Notes: generated from the letters alone by a model not told the origin. 64,000 nt of DNA from Microlunatus panaciterrae (GCF_016907535.1 NZ_JAFBCF010000001.1:2294001-2358000), one strand, 5' to 3'; shown: positions 14,098 through 23,719, counted from the first letter of the stretch. Numbers and translations: made by a program.

Positions 14098-16848
14098 GTG
14101 CTGGTCGGTCGGGATCGGGAGCAGCAACGGATCGGTGCCCTGCTCGCGGCGGCCCGGGTCGGGCAGAGCGGCGTCCTGGTGATCACCGGCGACCCGGGCA
14201 TCGGCAAGACGGCGTTGCTCGAGCATGCGAAGCGCCTGACCGAGGACATGGTGATCCTGACCGCGGTCGGCACCGACGCGGAGCGCGACCTGCCCTTCGC
14301 CGGGCTTGCGCAGCTGCTGCGGCTCACCGCGACTGAGTTGGAGCGGCTGCCTGCGCCGCAGGCCCAGGCTCTGGCGGTCGCGCTGGCCCTGCGGTCCGGC
14401 CAGGCCGTTGACCGGTTCTCGGTAGGGGCGGGCCTGCTGACGCTGTTGACCCAGCGCAGTGAGGACCGGCCCCTGTGTCTCGTCATCGATGACGCCCATC
14501 TGGTCGATCGTCCGTCCCAGGAGGCCCTGGTCTTCGTCGCGCGGCGCCTGCTCGCCGACGCGGTTGCGCTTATCGTGGCCGCGCGAACCGGCGAACCATG
14601 CCTGCTGGTTGCCGACGACCTGCCTCAGCTCAGGTTGGCCGGCATCGACGCGGTGGCGACCCGCGAGCTGGTCGGAGCCGATCTCGGTGTGCTGGCCACC
14701 GCGGAACTGTCCGACCGGGTGTTCGCCCTCTCCGGCGGCAACCCGCTGGCGGTGCGTGAGCTGGTGCTCGAGCGGGACCGGCTGCTTTCCCTACCGCCCG
14801 ACGCGCCGGGGCCACTGTCGGCGGTGTTGGCCGGTTTGTACTCCCGTCGCGCCGCTGACCTGGACCCGGCTGCCGCGACGGCTCTGTTGGTGGCGGCTGC
14901 TGCGGGTGAGGATCTGGCGGTGGTGCGCCGAGCCTGTGATGTGTTGGGCGCACCCGTGGCTGCGCTCGCCGACGCGGAGGCGGCGGGTCTGGTGAGCGTG
15001 ACGGCGGACCGCGTCCGATTCAGGCACCCCCTGGTCAGGTCAGGTGTGTATGCCGCCGCGACCCCGGCGAGGCGGCGGCTGCTGCACGCGGCCATCGCCG
15101 ATGCCATGGGCGACGCCGCTGCCGACGCCGACCGGCGCTGCTGGCATCGCAGCGAGGCGGCGCTGGGCCCCGACGCGGCGACGGCCGATGAAATGGAAGC
15201 GGCAGCCGGACGAGCGGCCGGTCGCGGCGCCTACGCGGTCGCAGCCAAGGCGGCCGAGCGGGCTGCCGTACTGTCGCCGACAGCCGCCGAGCAGGCGGCC
15301 AGGTTGAGCGCAGCGGGCACCTGGTCCTGGCATGCAGGTGAGGTCGTCGCAGCGCAGGCCCTGCTGGCGCGGGCGGCAGCCTTGGAGGCGACCTCCACCG
15401 GTCGCGTCCGCAGTCGACGACTGCAGGGTGTGATCGCCGCGCGCTGTGGCGCGGTGGATCAGGCCCGCGACCTCTTGATGCACGCCGGAGCCGAGTCGCC
15501 GGACGCCTCTGAGGCCATCGCCTGTTATGCCGAGGCCATCGATGCCTGCTACTACCTGGGTGATGCGGCTACGGCAGTGCTGGCCGCCGAGCGGGTCGAG
15601 ACCCTGCTCAGGCAGGCCGACGCCGAGGCCGGCGTGCTGGGTCTCATTGCGGCCGGAATGGCCAAGGTGCTGGCCGGTCAGGACGGAGCGCCGCTGATTC
15701 GGGAGGCCGTGCAGCGGGCGGAACGGGCCGGAATCGCCACACCCGGGCAGGACGCGGCCGTCGGACAGCCGTACGAGGCTTTCTGGCTGGTGATGGGTCC
15801 GATGTTCCTCCGTGACTCCGGCGGGGGTCGCGAGCTGGTGCAGCGGGTGGTGGCGGACCAGCGGGCCCGGTCGGCGATCGGCGCCCTGCCCCATCTGCTG
15901 TTTCACATCGCCCGCGACGAGGCCACGACAGACCGTTGGGCCAACGCCGAGGCTGACTACAACGAGGCGATCGGGCTGGCCCGCGAGTCCGGCCAGAGCA
16001 CGGAACTGGCGATGTCGCTGGCCGGGCTGTGCTGGCTTGAGGCCCGCCAGGGTCGATCCGGTGAGGCGAGGACCCATGCCGCCGAGACCCTGCAGCTGTC
16101 TGAGACCCATCGCGTCGAGATCGGCCGGATCTGGGCGCTGTTCGCGCTGGGGGACCTTGCGCTGGGGTACGGATCGATCGCGTCGTCGCTGGAGCACTAC
16201 CGTTCGGTCGATAGGGTGCTCGGCCAGCTGGGGCTGCTCGACGTGGACCTGTCCCCGGTCCCCGAGCTGGTCGAGGCCATGCTGCGCTGCGGAGAGACCG
16301 GCGGGACGGCGGTGATGAGCCGGACCTATCAGGACCGGGCCGTCGCGAAGGGCCAACCGTGGGCGCTGGCGCGAGCGGCCCGGACGCAGGCGCTGTTGTG
16401 CGATGACGCCCAGCTCGACGAAGCATTCGGCCGGGCCCTCGAACTGCACACTGCGACTCTCGACGCCTTCGAGCGGGCCCGCACCCAGCTCAGCTACGGC
16501 GGTCGGCTGCGGCGAGCACGCCGCCGGGTCGATGCCCGGGCAATGCTGAGCTCGGCGCTCGAGACCTTCACCCGGCTGGGATCGCGGCCCTGGGCCGAGG
16601 CTGCCGCCGACGAGCTCCAGGCCACCGGGATGACCATTGCCCGGCCGGGGCAGAACCCGATCAGCAGGCTCACCCCCCGCGAGCTGCAGATCGCGGTGCC
16701 GTTGGCCGACGGACGCACCATCCGTCAGGTGGCGAGCGCGCTGTTCCTCAGCCCCAAGACGGTCGAGTACCACCTCCGAAACGTCTACCGGAAGTTCGGC
16801 ATCGACTCACGTTCCCAGCTCGCCGCCCGGATGAGCGAGCAGCGGTAG
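14098..16848 (+). CDS. LuxR-family transcriptional regulator with AAA/STAND ATPase domain (LAL type)
   Basis: About 916 residues. Seen: Walker A GDPGIGKT (residues ~31-38), Walker B LCLVIDDAHL (~127), a long helical TPR-like middle, and a C-terminal LuxR helix-turn-helix (LTPRELQIAVPLADGRTIRQ, VASALFLSPKTVEYHLRNVY). Such large ATP-binding LuxR regulators activate nearby operons in response to an unknown ligand. The start is either ATG 14089 or, more likely, GTG 14098, giving VLVGRDRE, the usual family N-terminus. It is convergent with an MFS exporter gene (17-base gap) and just right of the IS481 element. The natural target is unknown; the MFS gene or the broken redox operon beyond it are candidates by position only. 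Confidence 0.88.
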   Translation: MLVGRDREQQRIGALLAAARVGQSGVLVITGDPGIGKTALLEHAKRLTEDMVILTAVGTDAERDLPFAGLAQLLRLTATELERLPAPQAQALAVALALRSGQAVDRFSVGAGLLTLLTQRSEDRPLCLVIDDAHLVDRPSQEALVFVARRLLADAVALIVAARTGEPCLLVADDLPQLRLAGIDAVATRELVGADLGVLATAELSDRVFALSGGNPLAVRELVLERDRLLSLPPDAPGPLSAVLAGLYSRRAADLDPAAATALLVAAAAGEDLAVVRRACDVLGAPVAALADAEAAGLVSVTADRVRFRHPLVRSGVYAAATPARRRLLHAAIADAMGDAAADADRRCWHRSEAALGPDAATADEMEAAAGRAAGRGAYAVAAKAAERAAVLSPTAAEQAARLSAAGTWSWHAGEVVAAQALLARAAALEATSTGRVRSRRLQGVIAARCGAVDQARDLLMHAGAESPDASEAIACYAEAIDACYYLGDAATAVLAAERVETLLRQADAEAGVLGLIAAGMAKVLAGQDGAPLIREAVQRAERAGIATPGQDAAVGQPYEAFWLVMGPMFLRDSGGGRELVQRVVADQRARSAIGALPHLLFHIARDEATTDRWANAEADYNEAIGLARESGQSTELAMSLAGLCWLEARQGRSGEARTHAAETLQLSETHRVEIGRIWALFALGDLALGYGSIASSLEHYRSVDRVLGQLGLLDVDLSPVPELVEAMLRCGETGGTAVMSRTYQDRAVAKGQPWALARAARTQALLCDDAQLDEAFGRALELHTATLDAFERARTQLSYGGRLRRARRRVDARAMLSSALETFTRLGSRPWAEAAADELQATGMTIARPGQNPISRLTPRELQIAVPLADGRTIRQVASALFLSPKTVEYHLRNVYRKFGIDSRSQLAARMSEQR

Positions 16849-16865
16849 CGCACCCCCTGACCGGC

Positions 16866-18503
16866 CTAGGAGGGCTCCTGCGCTGCGGAATCGTCCGGAT
16901 GCGGAGAGAGCGAGTTGCGTGCGGTACCCGGCGGGAGGAGATGCTGGGCGCGCGGCGTTCCGACGACGTGGGCGAAGGTCGCGTCTTCGATCGCCTGGTC
17001 CTCGGCGGTGAGGCGTCCGTCGTGCTGCCGTTGGTGCTCCTGCCAGGTCGGCACCTGGAACTGTTCGAAGAAGAGGTCAGGGCTCTCGCCGACCCGGTAA
17101 AGGTCCCAGCGTGAGGCGCCGCTGCGCAGTCGAGAGCGGCGCATCGACTCCATCGCCTGAAGGAAGGCCTCCTCCTCGTCGGCTGACACCTCGTATTCGA
17201 TGGACACCATGATCGGTCCGGCATCCGGCTCCGGTTCGAGGGCCACCGTTGTCGGGCCCCAGTAGGCCATCGGCGAGCGGTCCAGATGTTGGTTCTCGGG
17301 GACCTTCAGCACCAGGCCGCCGATCGCGCTGACCGCCACCAGGACGGCGGCGGCCAGCACGGACGTCCTCAGACCCCGTTGCTGGGTGACCAGTCCCCAG
17401 ATCGGCGAGGCGACCGCCTGGGCGCCCAGGAAGACCATGAGATAGATCGCGATGGCCCGGGCACGCACCCAGCCGGGCAGGAACAGCTGCAGTTCGGAGA
17501 TGATGGTGGACACGGTGGCCGTCCAGCCGAAGCCGCACACCACCAGCAGGGGCAGCGCCAGCCAGAGGTTCGGCACCAGCACCACAGACCCGAAGGCGAG
17601 TGCGAACGAGATCGCTGCCAGCCCCAGCACCCCGTTGGATGACAGATACCGCTTGACCCAGCCCAGGCATAGTGCGCCGATGACGGCACCGATCCCGAGG
17701 GCCGCGAAGAGCAGCCCGTACCCGTCCGCGGCCAGGCCGAGCTGCCGGCTCGCGACCAGCGGCAGCAGCGCCCACACCGCGCAGGCCGGCAGCATGAAGG
17801 TGGCCAGGCGCAACAGGATCCTGCGGACCACCGGCTCGTGACGGACATAGCGCCCGCCGGCCACCAGCGCCGGGAGAAAGGGTTCCCGCTCCCGGTGAGT
17901 GACGCGTGGACGACGCCAGGCCAGCAGCACGAGGGCCAGGAAGCCGAAGCAGACCGCGTTCATCGCGAAGACGGGCGGGACCCCCCAATGGGCGATCACG
18001 AAGCCGGCCAGCGCCGGGCCTGCCGCGCGTGCCACGTTGACGCTGACCATGTCGAGCCGGGTGGCGGCCGCCAGCTCGTTTCTGGGTACCAGGTCGGTGA
18101 TCAGGGCCTGCCAGGTGGGAGACAGCAGGGCGCCGCCGGCACCGATGGCGAACGTGAACGTGAGCAGCAACGCCGGCGGCATCAGCCCGGCGGCGGTGAG
18201 GACAGCGAGCAGGACGGCCACCGCGATGAAGTAGGTCTGCACGCCGAACAGCAGCCAGCGCCGGTCGAACGCGTCGGCCAGCACGCCTGCCGGCAGGGCC
18301 AGCAGCATCATCGGCAGCGTGCTTGCGGTCTGCACCAGCGTGACGATGGTGGCCGCGTGCGGGTCGTCGACGAACAGCCACTGGGCTCCGACCGTCTGTG
18401 CCCACATGCCGACGCTGCTGACCACGACGCCGAGCCACAGCCAGAAGAAGGCGCGACGTCGAAACGGCGCCCAGGGTGACACGGGCCCCGACTGTTCGCT
18501 CAT
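16866..18503 (-). CDS. MFS transporter (MFS_3/EntS type) with C-terminal monooxygenase-like domain
   Basis: 545 residues. Residues about 15-425 form a 12-helix major facilitator permease of the enterobactin-exporter-like MFS_3 family, with the loop-2/3 signature ADAFDRRWLL. From about residue 440 there is a soluble, dimeric alpha/beta-barrel-like domain (MVSIEYEVSADEEEAFLQAM, then WDLYRVGESPDLFFEQFQV) resembling antibiotic-biosynthesis monooxygenase folds, which is a known extension in this family. ATG 18503 gives a standard N-terminus MSEQSGPVSPWAPFRRRAFF. Export substrate unknown. It runs convergent with the LuxR-type regulator and is followed upstream by the broken redox operon on the same strand. 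Confidence 0.88.
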   Translation of the reverse strand: MSEQSGPVSPWAPFRRRAFFWLWLGVVVSSVGMWAQTVGAQWLFVDDPHAATIVTLVQTASTLPMMLLALPAGVLADAFDRRWLLFGVQTYFIAVAVLLAVLTAAGLMPPALLLTFTFAIGAGGALLSPTWQALITDLVPRNELAAATRLDMVSVNVARAAGPALAGFVIAHWGVPPVFAMNAVCFGFLALVLLAWRRPRVTHREREPFLPALVAGGRYVRHEPVVRRILLRLATFMLPACAVWALLPLVASRQLGLAADGYGLLFAALGIGAVIGALCLGWVKRYLSSNGVLGLAAISFALAFGSVVLVPNLWLALPLLVVCGFGWTATVSTIISELQLFLPGWVRARAIAIYLMVFLGAQAVASPIWGLVTQQRGLRTSVLAAAVLVAVSAIGGLVLKVPENQHLDRSPMAYWGPTTVALEPEPDAGPIMVSIEYEVSADEEEAFLQAMESMRRSRLRSGASRWDLYRVGESPDLFFEQFQVPTWQEHQRQHDGRLTAEDQAIEDATFAHVVGTPRAQHLLPPGTARNSLSPHPDDSAAQEPS

Positions 18504-18513
18504 GATCAGGACC

Positions 18514-18963
18514 CTAGTAGGCCGGGCCGGGTGTGGGCAGTCCCAATGTCTCGCCGAGTGCGGGGGAGAGCGGGAGCCTGACGATACGACTCGGTCGGCT
18601 GGCGTTGCCGCCGGTCGCGTCGACGCGGCCGCCACTGAAAAGCGGCACGATCTCGTTGATCGCATTGATCGACCTGGGATAGCTATGAACGGCCGCAGCT
18701 GGGTGCCGACCTCGATCAACGACTCCCGATCGTTGCCCACGTGCAGGTTGCCGCGGAGGTGATCCTTGACCTGCGGATCGCAACCACCCAACGAGGTCAG
18801 GAGCGAGAACGTGATCAACTCCCGGGGGCCAGCTCCAGACCGTTCCGGGTCAGATGATCAGGTCGAAGCATTCGATCAGCTCCGGATCGGTGGTCGCGAG
18901 GGTGGACACCTGCCCGGGGAACAGCTCGTCGTGGTTGCGCCCGGCGTTCTCGCTGATGGTCAT
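18514..18963 (-). pseudogene. Carboxymuconolactone decarboxylase family gene, frameshifted
   Basis: The product is recognisable only by joining frames. From ATG 18963 the frame gives MTISENAGRNHDELFPGQV to a TGA at 18850-18852. A second frame carries RELITFSLLTSLGGC and HLRGNLHVGNDRESLIEV (about 18835-18680). The original frame resumes with YPRSINAINEIVPLF and ends at 18514. At least two, probably three, small indels are needed. The intact family is about 110-150 residues and would use a CxxxH site. It follows the broken aldo/keto reductase gene by 18 bases on the same strand. Confidence 0.8.
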
Positions 18964-18981
18964 GCCTTCTCCTCGCTCGCC

Positions 18982-19947
18982 TCAGAAACCGGCCGGCAGC
19001 TGCGGTACGTACGGAGCCTCAAGGGCGGCGATCTCGTCGTCGGTCAGCCGGACGTCCAGGGCGGCGGCCGCATCGGCCAGGTGGTGCGGCTTGGTCGCCC
19101 CGACGATCGGAGCGCTCACCACCGGGTTGTTCAGCACCCAGGCCAGGGCAACCGCCGCCATCGGGATGCCGCGATCAGTGGCGATTCGCTGGACGGTGTC
19201 GATGATCTCCTGGTTGCCGTCGCCGAAGAACCTCTGGGCCACCGGGTCAGAGTCCCCGCGGGTCGTGTGCTCCCCGTACGGGCGGGCGAGCCGACCCTTC
19301 GCCAGCGGGCTCCAGGGGACGCTACCCACGCCTTCGTCGGCCAGCAGGCCGAACATCTCCCGCTCCTCCTCGCGCTGCAGCAGGTTTTACAGATCCTGCA
19401 TCGACACGAACCTGGTCCACCCGTTGAGGTCGGCAGCGTGCTGCATCTTGGCGAACTGCCAGGCCCACATCGACGAGGCGCCGAGGTAGCGAGCCTTGCC
19501 GGACTTGACCACGTCGTGGAGCGCCTCCATCGTCTCCTCGATCGGTGTGTTCGGATCGAAGCGGTGGATCTGGTAGAGATCGACGTAGTCGGTGCCGAGC
19601 CGCGTGAGGGAGGCATCGATCTGCTCCATGATCGCCTTCCGGGACAGGCCCGAGCCACCCGGACCCGCGTGCATCGGAAAGTGCACCTTCGTCGCGAGCA
19701 CGATGTCCTCGCGGCGGGAGTAGATCTTGATCGCCTTTCCGGTGATCTCCTCAGAGCTCCCCTTCTGGTAGACGTTCGCCGTGTCCCAGAAGTTGATGCC
19801 GAGCTCGACGGCCTGCGAGAAGAACGGTCCGGCCTCCTCTTCGCCCAGCGACCACTCGTTGAAGCCGCGATTCTCACCGAAGCTCATGCAACCGAGCGCG
19901 ATCCGGCTGACCTTCAGTCCAGAGTTGCCGAGGCGGGTGTACTCCAT
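18982..19947 (-). pseudogene. Aldo/keto reductase with an in-frame stop codon
   Basis: The frame is continuous over 966 bases (321 residues) except for one TAA at 19387-19389, where the family has Tyr (context SMQDL-stop-NLLQREEERE). TAC to TAA is a single-base change. The catalytic residues are otherwise present: Asp and Tyr in FWDTANVY, Lys in LATKVHF and His in YQIHRFD; the NADPH site PIVGATKPHHL is intact. It reduces or oxidises carbonyl compounds in the family. Two shorter proteins (186 and 124 residues) could be made, but neither contains a full barrel. A sequencing error is possible. Confidence 0.85.
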
Positions 19948-20031
19948 GATCGATTCGTCCCTCTCTGTCCGGCTGCGGCGCCGGGCGGTTTCGAAGGTGA
20001 CCGCGAGGTGCGGTCACCGGTTGGCCTGTGA

Positions 20032-20502
20032 TCAGGGCCACAGCAGGGCCTTGATGGCACGACGCTCATCCATCGCCGCATAGCCGTCGGCGATCTCCTC
20101 CAAGGGGAGCTCAAGATCAAAAACCTTGCCGGGCTCGATCCGCCGCTCGAGCAACTTGTCGAGCAGTTCGGGCAGGTACTGCGGCACCGACGCGGGGCCG
20201 CCCTGGATCCCGACATTGCGGAAGACCATCTGCTTCAGCGGCAGGTCGACGTCGTGCGGTACAACCCCGACCTCGACCCTGCCGCCCGGTCGGACCGCTC
20301 GTACCGCCTGAGTCATCGACTCCCCGGAGCCGACCGCCTCGCACACGGCGTCAGCGCCGATGCCGGTACTGAGCTGCATGATCTCCGCCACCCCCTCGTC
20401 GCCCCGGGCCGAGACGATGTCGGTGGCCCCGAACTCGATCGCGAGCTTCTGCCGAGTCTCGTGCCGGCTCATGGCGATGATCCGTTCGGCACCGAGCCCG
20501 GG
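20032..20502 (-). pseudogene. Zinc-type alcohol dehydrogenase, C-terminal fragment
   Basis: Recognisable family sequence begins at GLGAERIIAMSRHETRQ and runs to the natural C-terminus (ERRAIKALLWP), about 155 residues. The N-terminal ~180 residues with the zinc ligands and the GxGxxG motif are missing; a TGA lies in frame just upstream of the first matching residues. An ATG at 20472 could start a 146-residue product lacking the catalytic domain. It is the first of three damaged redox genes in a row on the minus strand. The break lies about 380 bases from tRNA-Ser. Confidence 0.8.
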
Positions 20503-20879
20503 GCGTACAAGATGGTTCTCGCATCAGTCGGTCACCTCCTCGTGTGGATCAGGTGCAGCGGCGCGACGCCTATGATCATTCTCCCGGCGTGCGCGGGCTT
20601 TGCTGCTTGCTTCCACTTAACCGTGTCGAAGGTGCCACAGGGAGGCCCTGTCGAACCAGGGTCTGGCAGAACCCCCCAGGCGCAGGGTGGCCTGGGCAAC
20701 TGGAACGTCGTCGCCCCCCAGCGGTCACCAGGCCCGCCGCCACGTCCGGACGGACGGCGTGAGCGTTGACCAGAACAGCCGGGGTGGGATCCTGGACGGG
20801 CCCGAGGATGCAGGTGAGCCGGCGACGGGCGGCGGCTCAAGTCGACTGCTGCTGCCAGAGCACTTGCCCTGGACAGAGT
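20503..20879. other. Non-coding stretch between the broken dehydrogenase and tRNA-Ser
   Basis: I see no gene in either strand with a supporting ribosome site or family match. It contains one diverged GTCGAAGGTGCCACAGGG stretch distantly like the CCCTGAGCCTGTCGAAGGG repeat. I looked for a copy of the tRNA 3' end that would mark an integration site and found none. Confidence 0.5.
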
Positions 20880-20967
20880 TGGCGGAGGATAGGGGATTCG
20901 AACCCCTGAGGGCTTGCACCCAACCCGCTTTCCAAGCGAGCGCCATAGGCCACTAGGCGAATCCTCC
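20880..20967 (-). tRNA. tRNA-Ser (anticodon GGA)
   Basis: The minus strand folds as a class II tRNA with a long variable arm. The 5' acceptor GGAGGAT pairs with ATCCTCC; the anticodon loop TTGGAAA gives GGA; the T arm is GGGTTCGAATCCCC. CCA is encoded at the 3' end (20880-20882). A TAATCT -10 box lies seven bases before the 5' end. Confidence 0.97.
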
Positions 20968-21062
20968 GCGCGGAAGATTACCGGTAATGCCTGGCAACCG
21001 CGAACCGGGCAGCCGGCGCTAGGGAGAGGCGATCGGGTTTCGGGCCGGAGCGCGCCATCCCG

Positions 21063-21068
21063 TACACT
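21063..21068 (+). promoter_or_regulatory. -10 element for the SRP RNA gene
   Basis: TACACT ends nine bases before the likely 5' end of the RNA at 21078. Confidence 0.45.
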
Positions 21069-21077
21069 TGCTAGTCA

Positions 21078-21163
21078 GCCCCCCGTGTGGCGATAACTCG
21101 CCCAACTCCCCCAGGGTCGGAAGACAGCAAGGGTAAGTGAGCTCTTTCGGGTACGCGGGGGGC
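21078..21163 (+). ncRNA. ffs: Signal recognition particle RNA, small bacterial (4.5S) type
   Basis: The universal core is visible: GGTCGGAAGACAGCAAGGG with the opposite AGCAAGGGTAAG strand and the loop near TCTTTCGG. The ends GCCCCCCGTG (21078) and CGCGGGGGGC (21163) close the long hairpin. It pairs with Ffh to target membrane and secreted proteins. Confidence 0.93.
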
Positions 21164-21197
21164 CCTTTCATGCCCGTGGCCCTCTCGGCGTACGAAC

Positions 21198-22493
21198 TCA
21201 GGGCACCGGATGGCGGCCGTCGTACGCCAGGAAACGCCGCTGCCAGACGGTCACCGCCACCACCAGCACCGCACAGCAGGCGCCGCCGATCACGGCCGCC
21301 CAACCCTCGTGCAGCAGCGACGCCTCGGCGCCCAGCACCAGGTCCCCGAGTCGGGGCCCGCCGGCCACCACCACGATGAAGATGCCCTGCAGCCGGCCCC
21401 GCATGTCGTCCGGCGTGGCCGACTGCAGGATGGTCTGCCGGAATACCGAGCTGACCGCGTCGGAGGCTCCGGCCAGCGCCAGGAAGGCCAGTGCCACGAT
21501 CAGGGCACCGACCAGCACCCGATCCGGTGAGGTCGGCCCGACCAGCACCAGCACCACGCCGAAGCCCACTACGGACAGCCCGAAGCAGCAGATCGCGACA
21601 GCGATCACCCGGCCCTGCCAGCGGATCCCCACCAGGCCTCCGGAGAAGAGCCCGGCCAGCACCGCACCAGCGGCGAAGGCGGCGCTCAGGATGCCGGTGG
21701 TGGTGGCGCCGCCGCCGAGGAACAGCACGCCGACCGCCGGGAACAGCACCCGAGGCATCGACAGGATCATGGCGATCAGGTCGACGACGAAGGTCATCCG
21801 TACGTTGGGCCGGGTAGCAAGATAGCGCAGCCCCTCCAGCACCGAGGAGAGCCCTCGCTTCGGCGCGGCCGCCTCCGGGTTGTCGGCGCTCTCATGCAGC
21901 GGAGGCAGCTCGGGCAGCCGCCAGAGAGCCCACAACGCCACAGTGAACAGCACTGCATCGATCGTGTACGCCTCGGAGAAGTCCCAGCTGGCCACCAGGA
22001 ACGCCCCGACCAGCGGCCCCACGGTCAGTGCCACGTTCCACGCGATCGTCTGCAGCACATTGGCCGCAGGTAGCAGCTGGGGGTCGATGAGCCTGGGGAC
22101 GATCGCCGACCGGGCCGGGTTGTTGATGGCGAACCCGGCCGACTGCAGCGCGACCAGGGCGTAGAGCAACTCGACCGAACCGACGCCCAGCCACGCCTGG
22201 GCGGCCAGCGCCAGCACCACCAGCCAGAGGCCGAACGAGGACAGCAGCGCCACCCGCCGCCGGTCGTGCGCGTCGACCAGCGCGCCTCCGTACAGCCCGA
22301 GACCGACGAGCGGCACCAGGGCACAGATGCCCAGAACCCCCACAGCGAGCGTCGACCGGGTCAGGTCGTAGACCTGCAGACCGACCGCGACGACCGTCAA
22401 CTGGGTGCCGAAGTTGGAGATGCCCAGCCCCCACCACAGGCGGCGGAACGCTGGGCTGGCACGCAGTGGCGTCAGGTCGAGGAGTACAGACAT
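21198..22493 (-). CDS. MFS transporter, 12 helices
   Basis: 431 residues from ATG 22493. The start MSVLLDLTPLRASPAFRRLW is typical of the EntS/MFS_3-like group; the loop motif GALVDAHDRRRVALLSS marks the 2-3 loop. About 12 hydrophobic segments follow, with a soluble central loop (residues ~190-215). There is no fused C-terminal domain, unlike the MFS gene at 16.9 kb. No strong ribosome site is visible, and an upstream GTG at 22661 would add a doubtful 56 residues. Substrate unknown. It stands alone between the SRP RNA and a repeat-filled gap. Confidence 0.87.
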   Translation of the reverse strand: MSVLLDLTPLRASPAFRRLWWGLGISNFGTQLTVVAVGLQVYDLTRSTLAVGVLGICALVPLVGLGLYGGALVDAHDRRRVALLSSFGLWLVVLALAAQAWLGVGSVELLYALVALQSAGFAINNPARSAIVPRLIDPQLLPAANVLQTIAWNVALTVGPLVGAFLVASWDFSEAYTIDAVLFTVALWALWRLPELPPLHESADNPEAAAPKRGLSSVLEGLRYLATRPNVRMTFVVDLIAMILSMPRVLFPAVGVLFLGGGATTTGILSAAFAAGAVLAGLFSGGLVGIRWQGRVIAVAICCFGLSVVGFGVVLVLVGPTSPDRVLVGALIVALAFLALAGASDAVSSVFRQTILQSATPDDMRGRLQGIFIVVVAGGPRLGDLVLGAEASLLHEGWAAVIGGACCAVLVVAVTVWQRRFLAYDGRHPVP

Positions 22494-22601
22494 CAGCAGA
22501 GGGCACCCATTCCGCGTGCATCGGACCAGGGCGGCCTCGGCGCGCACACGCTTTCCATTCTCCGTGATGGCTCGGCTGTTGATGCAGCGGGCGTCCCCGT
22601 G

Positions 22602-22771
22602 CCCTGAGCCTGTCCCCACGCCCTGAGCCTGTCCCCGCGCCCTGAGCCCGTCCCCGCGCACTGAGCCCGTTCCCGTGCCCTGAGCCTGTCGAAGGGCCTC
22701 GCGCCGCTTCCGTGCCCTGAGGCTGTCGAAGGGCCTCGCGCCTGTCTCCGTGCCCTGAGCCTGTCGAAGGG
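22602..22771. repeat. Cluster of CCCTGAGCCTGTCGAAGGG repeats (7 copies)
   Basis: Two perfect 19-base copies (22678-22696, 22753-22771), one with a single change (22715-22733), and four truncated or diverged copies of CCTGAGCC(T/C)GT(C/T)CC at 22602-22672, joined by GCGC/CGTG linkers. All are in the same orientation. Confidence 0.85.
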
Positions 22772-23095
22772 CCTCGCGCTAGCCCCGGGCCGTAAGCCTG
22801 ATGCTCCTGGTTGACGTCACGGTGGTGGGTGCGGCGAAGCGTCGAAGGAGGGGACCGTTCGCCGACCCTGTCGTGCCAAAAGTCGCGTTGTGTCGAGATC
22901 TAGGCCCGGATCGGCGCTATTGGGCGGCAGAAGTCGCGTTCTGTCGAGTTTTCGAGCCTCTCCGCGTGAGGCAGCGAGGGCCCCCGTCGAGCTCCACGTT
23001 CAGAGGACGCAGGCACCAGCGATGACGCGCCCAATTGATCTGTTAGCGGCGCAGGTGGTGGTGGGCCCCTTCACGCGCCGTGATCTCCTCGGGGG
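22772..23095. other. Intergenic stretch with a short direct repeat, no gene seen
   Basis: Contains AGTCGCGTTGTGTCGAG at 22881-22897 and AGTCGCGTTCTGTCGAG at 22932-22948, 51 bases apart, differing at one base. A TGACGTCACGGTG string at 22812-22824 is identical to 731-743. No ORF with a ribosome site is supported. Confidence 0.5.
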
Positions 23096-23698
23096 CTACC
23101 GCAGCAACACCAGCAGCAGCGCCAGGATCCAGCCGAGCAGCATCGCCAATACGAAGCCGACCTGGAACCCTCGATCGGTCGGGCGGCGGGAGCCTCGCGC
23201 CCGGGCCGACCGGTCCTGGACTAACACTCCGCCGCCGAACAGCGCCAGCGCGGTGAAGATGCCGAGGAGTCCCGCACCCATTCCCATCTGGAATGCCTGG
23301 ACGCGCAGATACGCCGACCCGAATCTCGCGACGCTGCGCGCTGCGTTCGAGCCATGTCCCGGCAGGAGCCAGAGCGCATTGCTGGCCAGCGCCAGGGTCA
23401 GGACTGTCGAGCTGCCTGCCGACAGCCGACGTGACAAAGGGCTCCGTGCCCGCACGCTCACGGCAATGAGCAGGCACAGCAGAGTGAACGGGACGATCGA
23501 GGTCGTCAGCCCGAGCAGGCGGTGCACGGTCGGGTCCGAGCCGGGTTGGTACGCCGGCAGGGTGGTCAGGGCGACGGGTTCGGCCAGCCAGTGGCCCGCG
23601 ACGCCGAACACCACCAGCCCGATCGGGAGGCCGGTGAGAAAGATCGCGATGGGAAGGGCCCGCTCCCTGAGCTGCGAGGGGCTCAGGCGTTCCGGCAT
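23096..23698 (-). CDS. Membrane protein, 200 aa, unknown function
   Basis: Four strongly hydrophobic segments: about residues 14-37 (ALPIAIFLTGLPIGLVVFGV), 66-84, 96-112 and 180-200, plus one near 138-155 (MGAGLLGIFTALALFGGGVL), so four or five transmembrane helices. The C-terminus is a long hydrophobic run ending LLLVLLR. A basic Arg-rich loop (SARARGSRRPTDR) precedes the last helix. I do not recognise a family. The gene is bracketed on both sides by clusters of the CCCTGAGCCTGTCGAAGGG repeat in opposite orientation. Confidence 0.6.
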   Translation of the reverse strand: MPERLSPSQLRERALPIAIFLTGLPIGLVVFGVAGHWLAEPVALTTLPAYQPGSDPTVHRLLGLTTSIVPFTLLCLLIAVSVRARSPLSRRLSAGSSTVLTLALASNALWLLPGHGSNAARSVARFGSAYLRVQAFQMGMGAGLLGIFTALALFGGGVLVQDRSARARGSRRPTDRGFQVGFVLAMLLGWILALLLVLLR

Positions 23699-23719
23699 GC
23701 ACTGAATGTAGCGAGGGGG

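Noticed and set aside
20503-20967. tRNA-Ser as integration site of a genomic island covering 12.8-20.5 kb
   Set aside because: No second copy of the tRNA 3' end, no integrase gene and no clear far boundary could be found.
22602-22771. Coding sequence in the repeat cluster (reading LRQAQG repeats)
   Set aside because: No start or ribosome site and the copies are not spaced in multiples of three, unlike those in the CoA-transferase gene.
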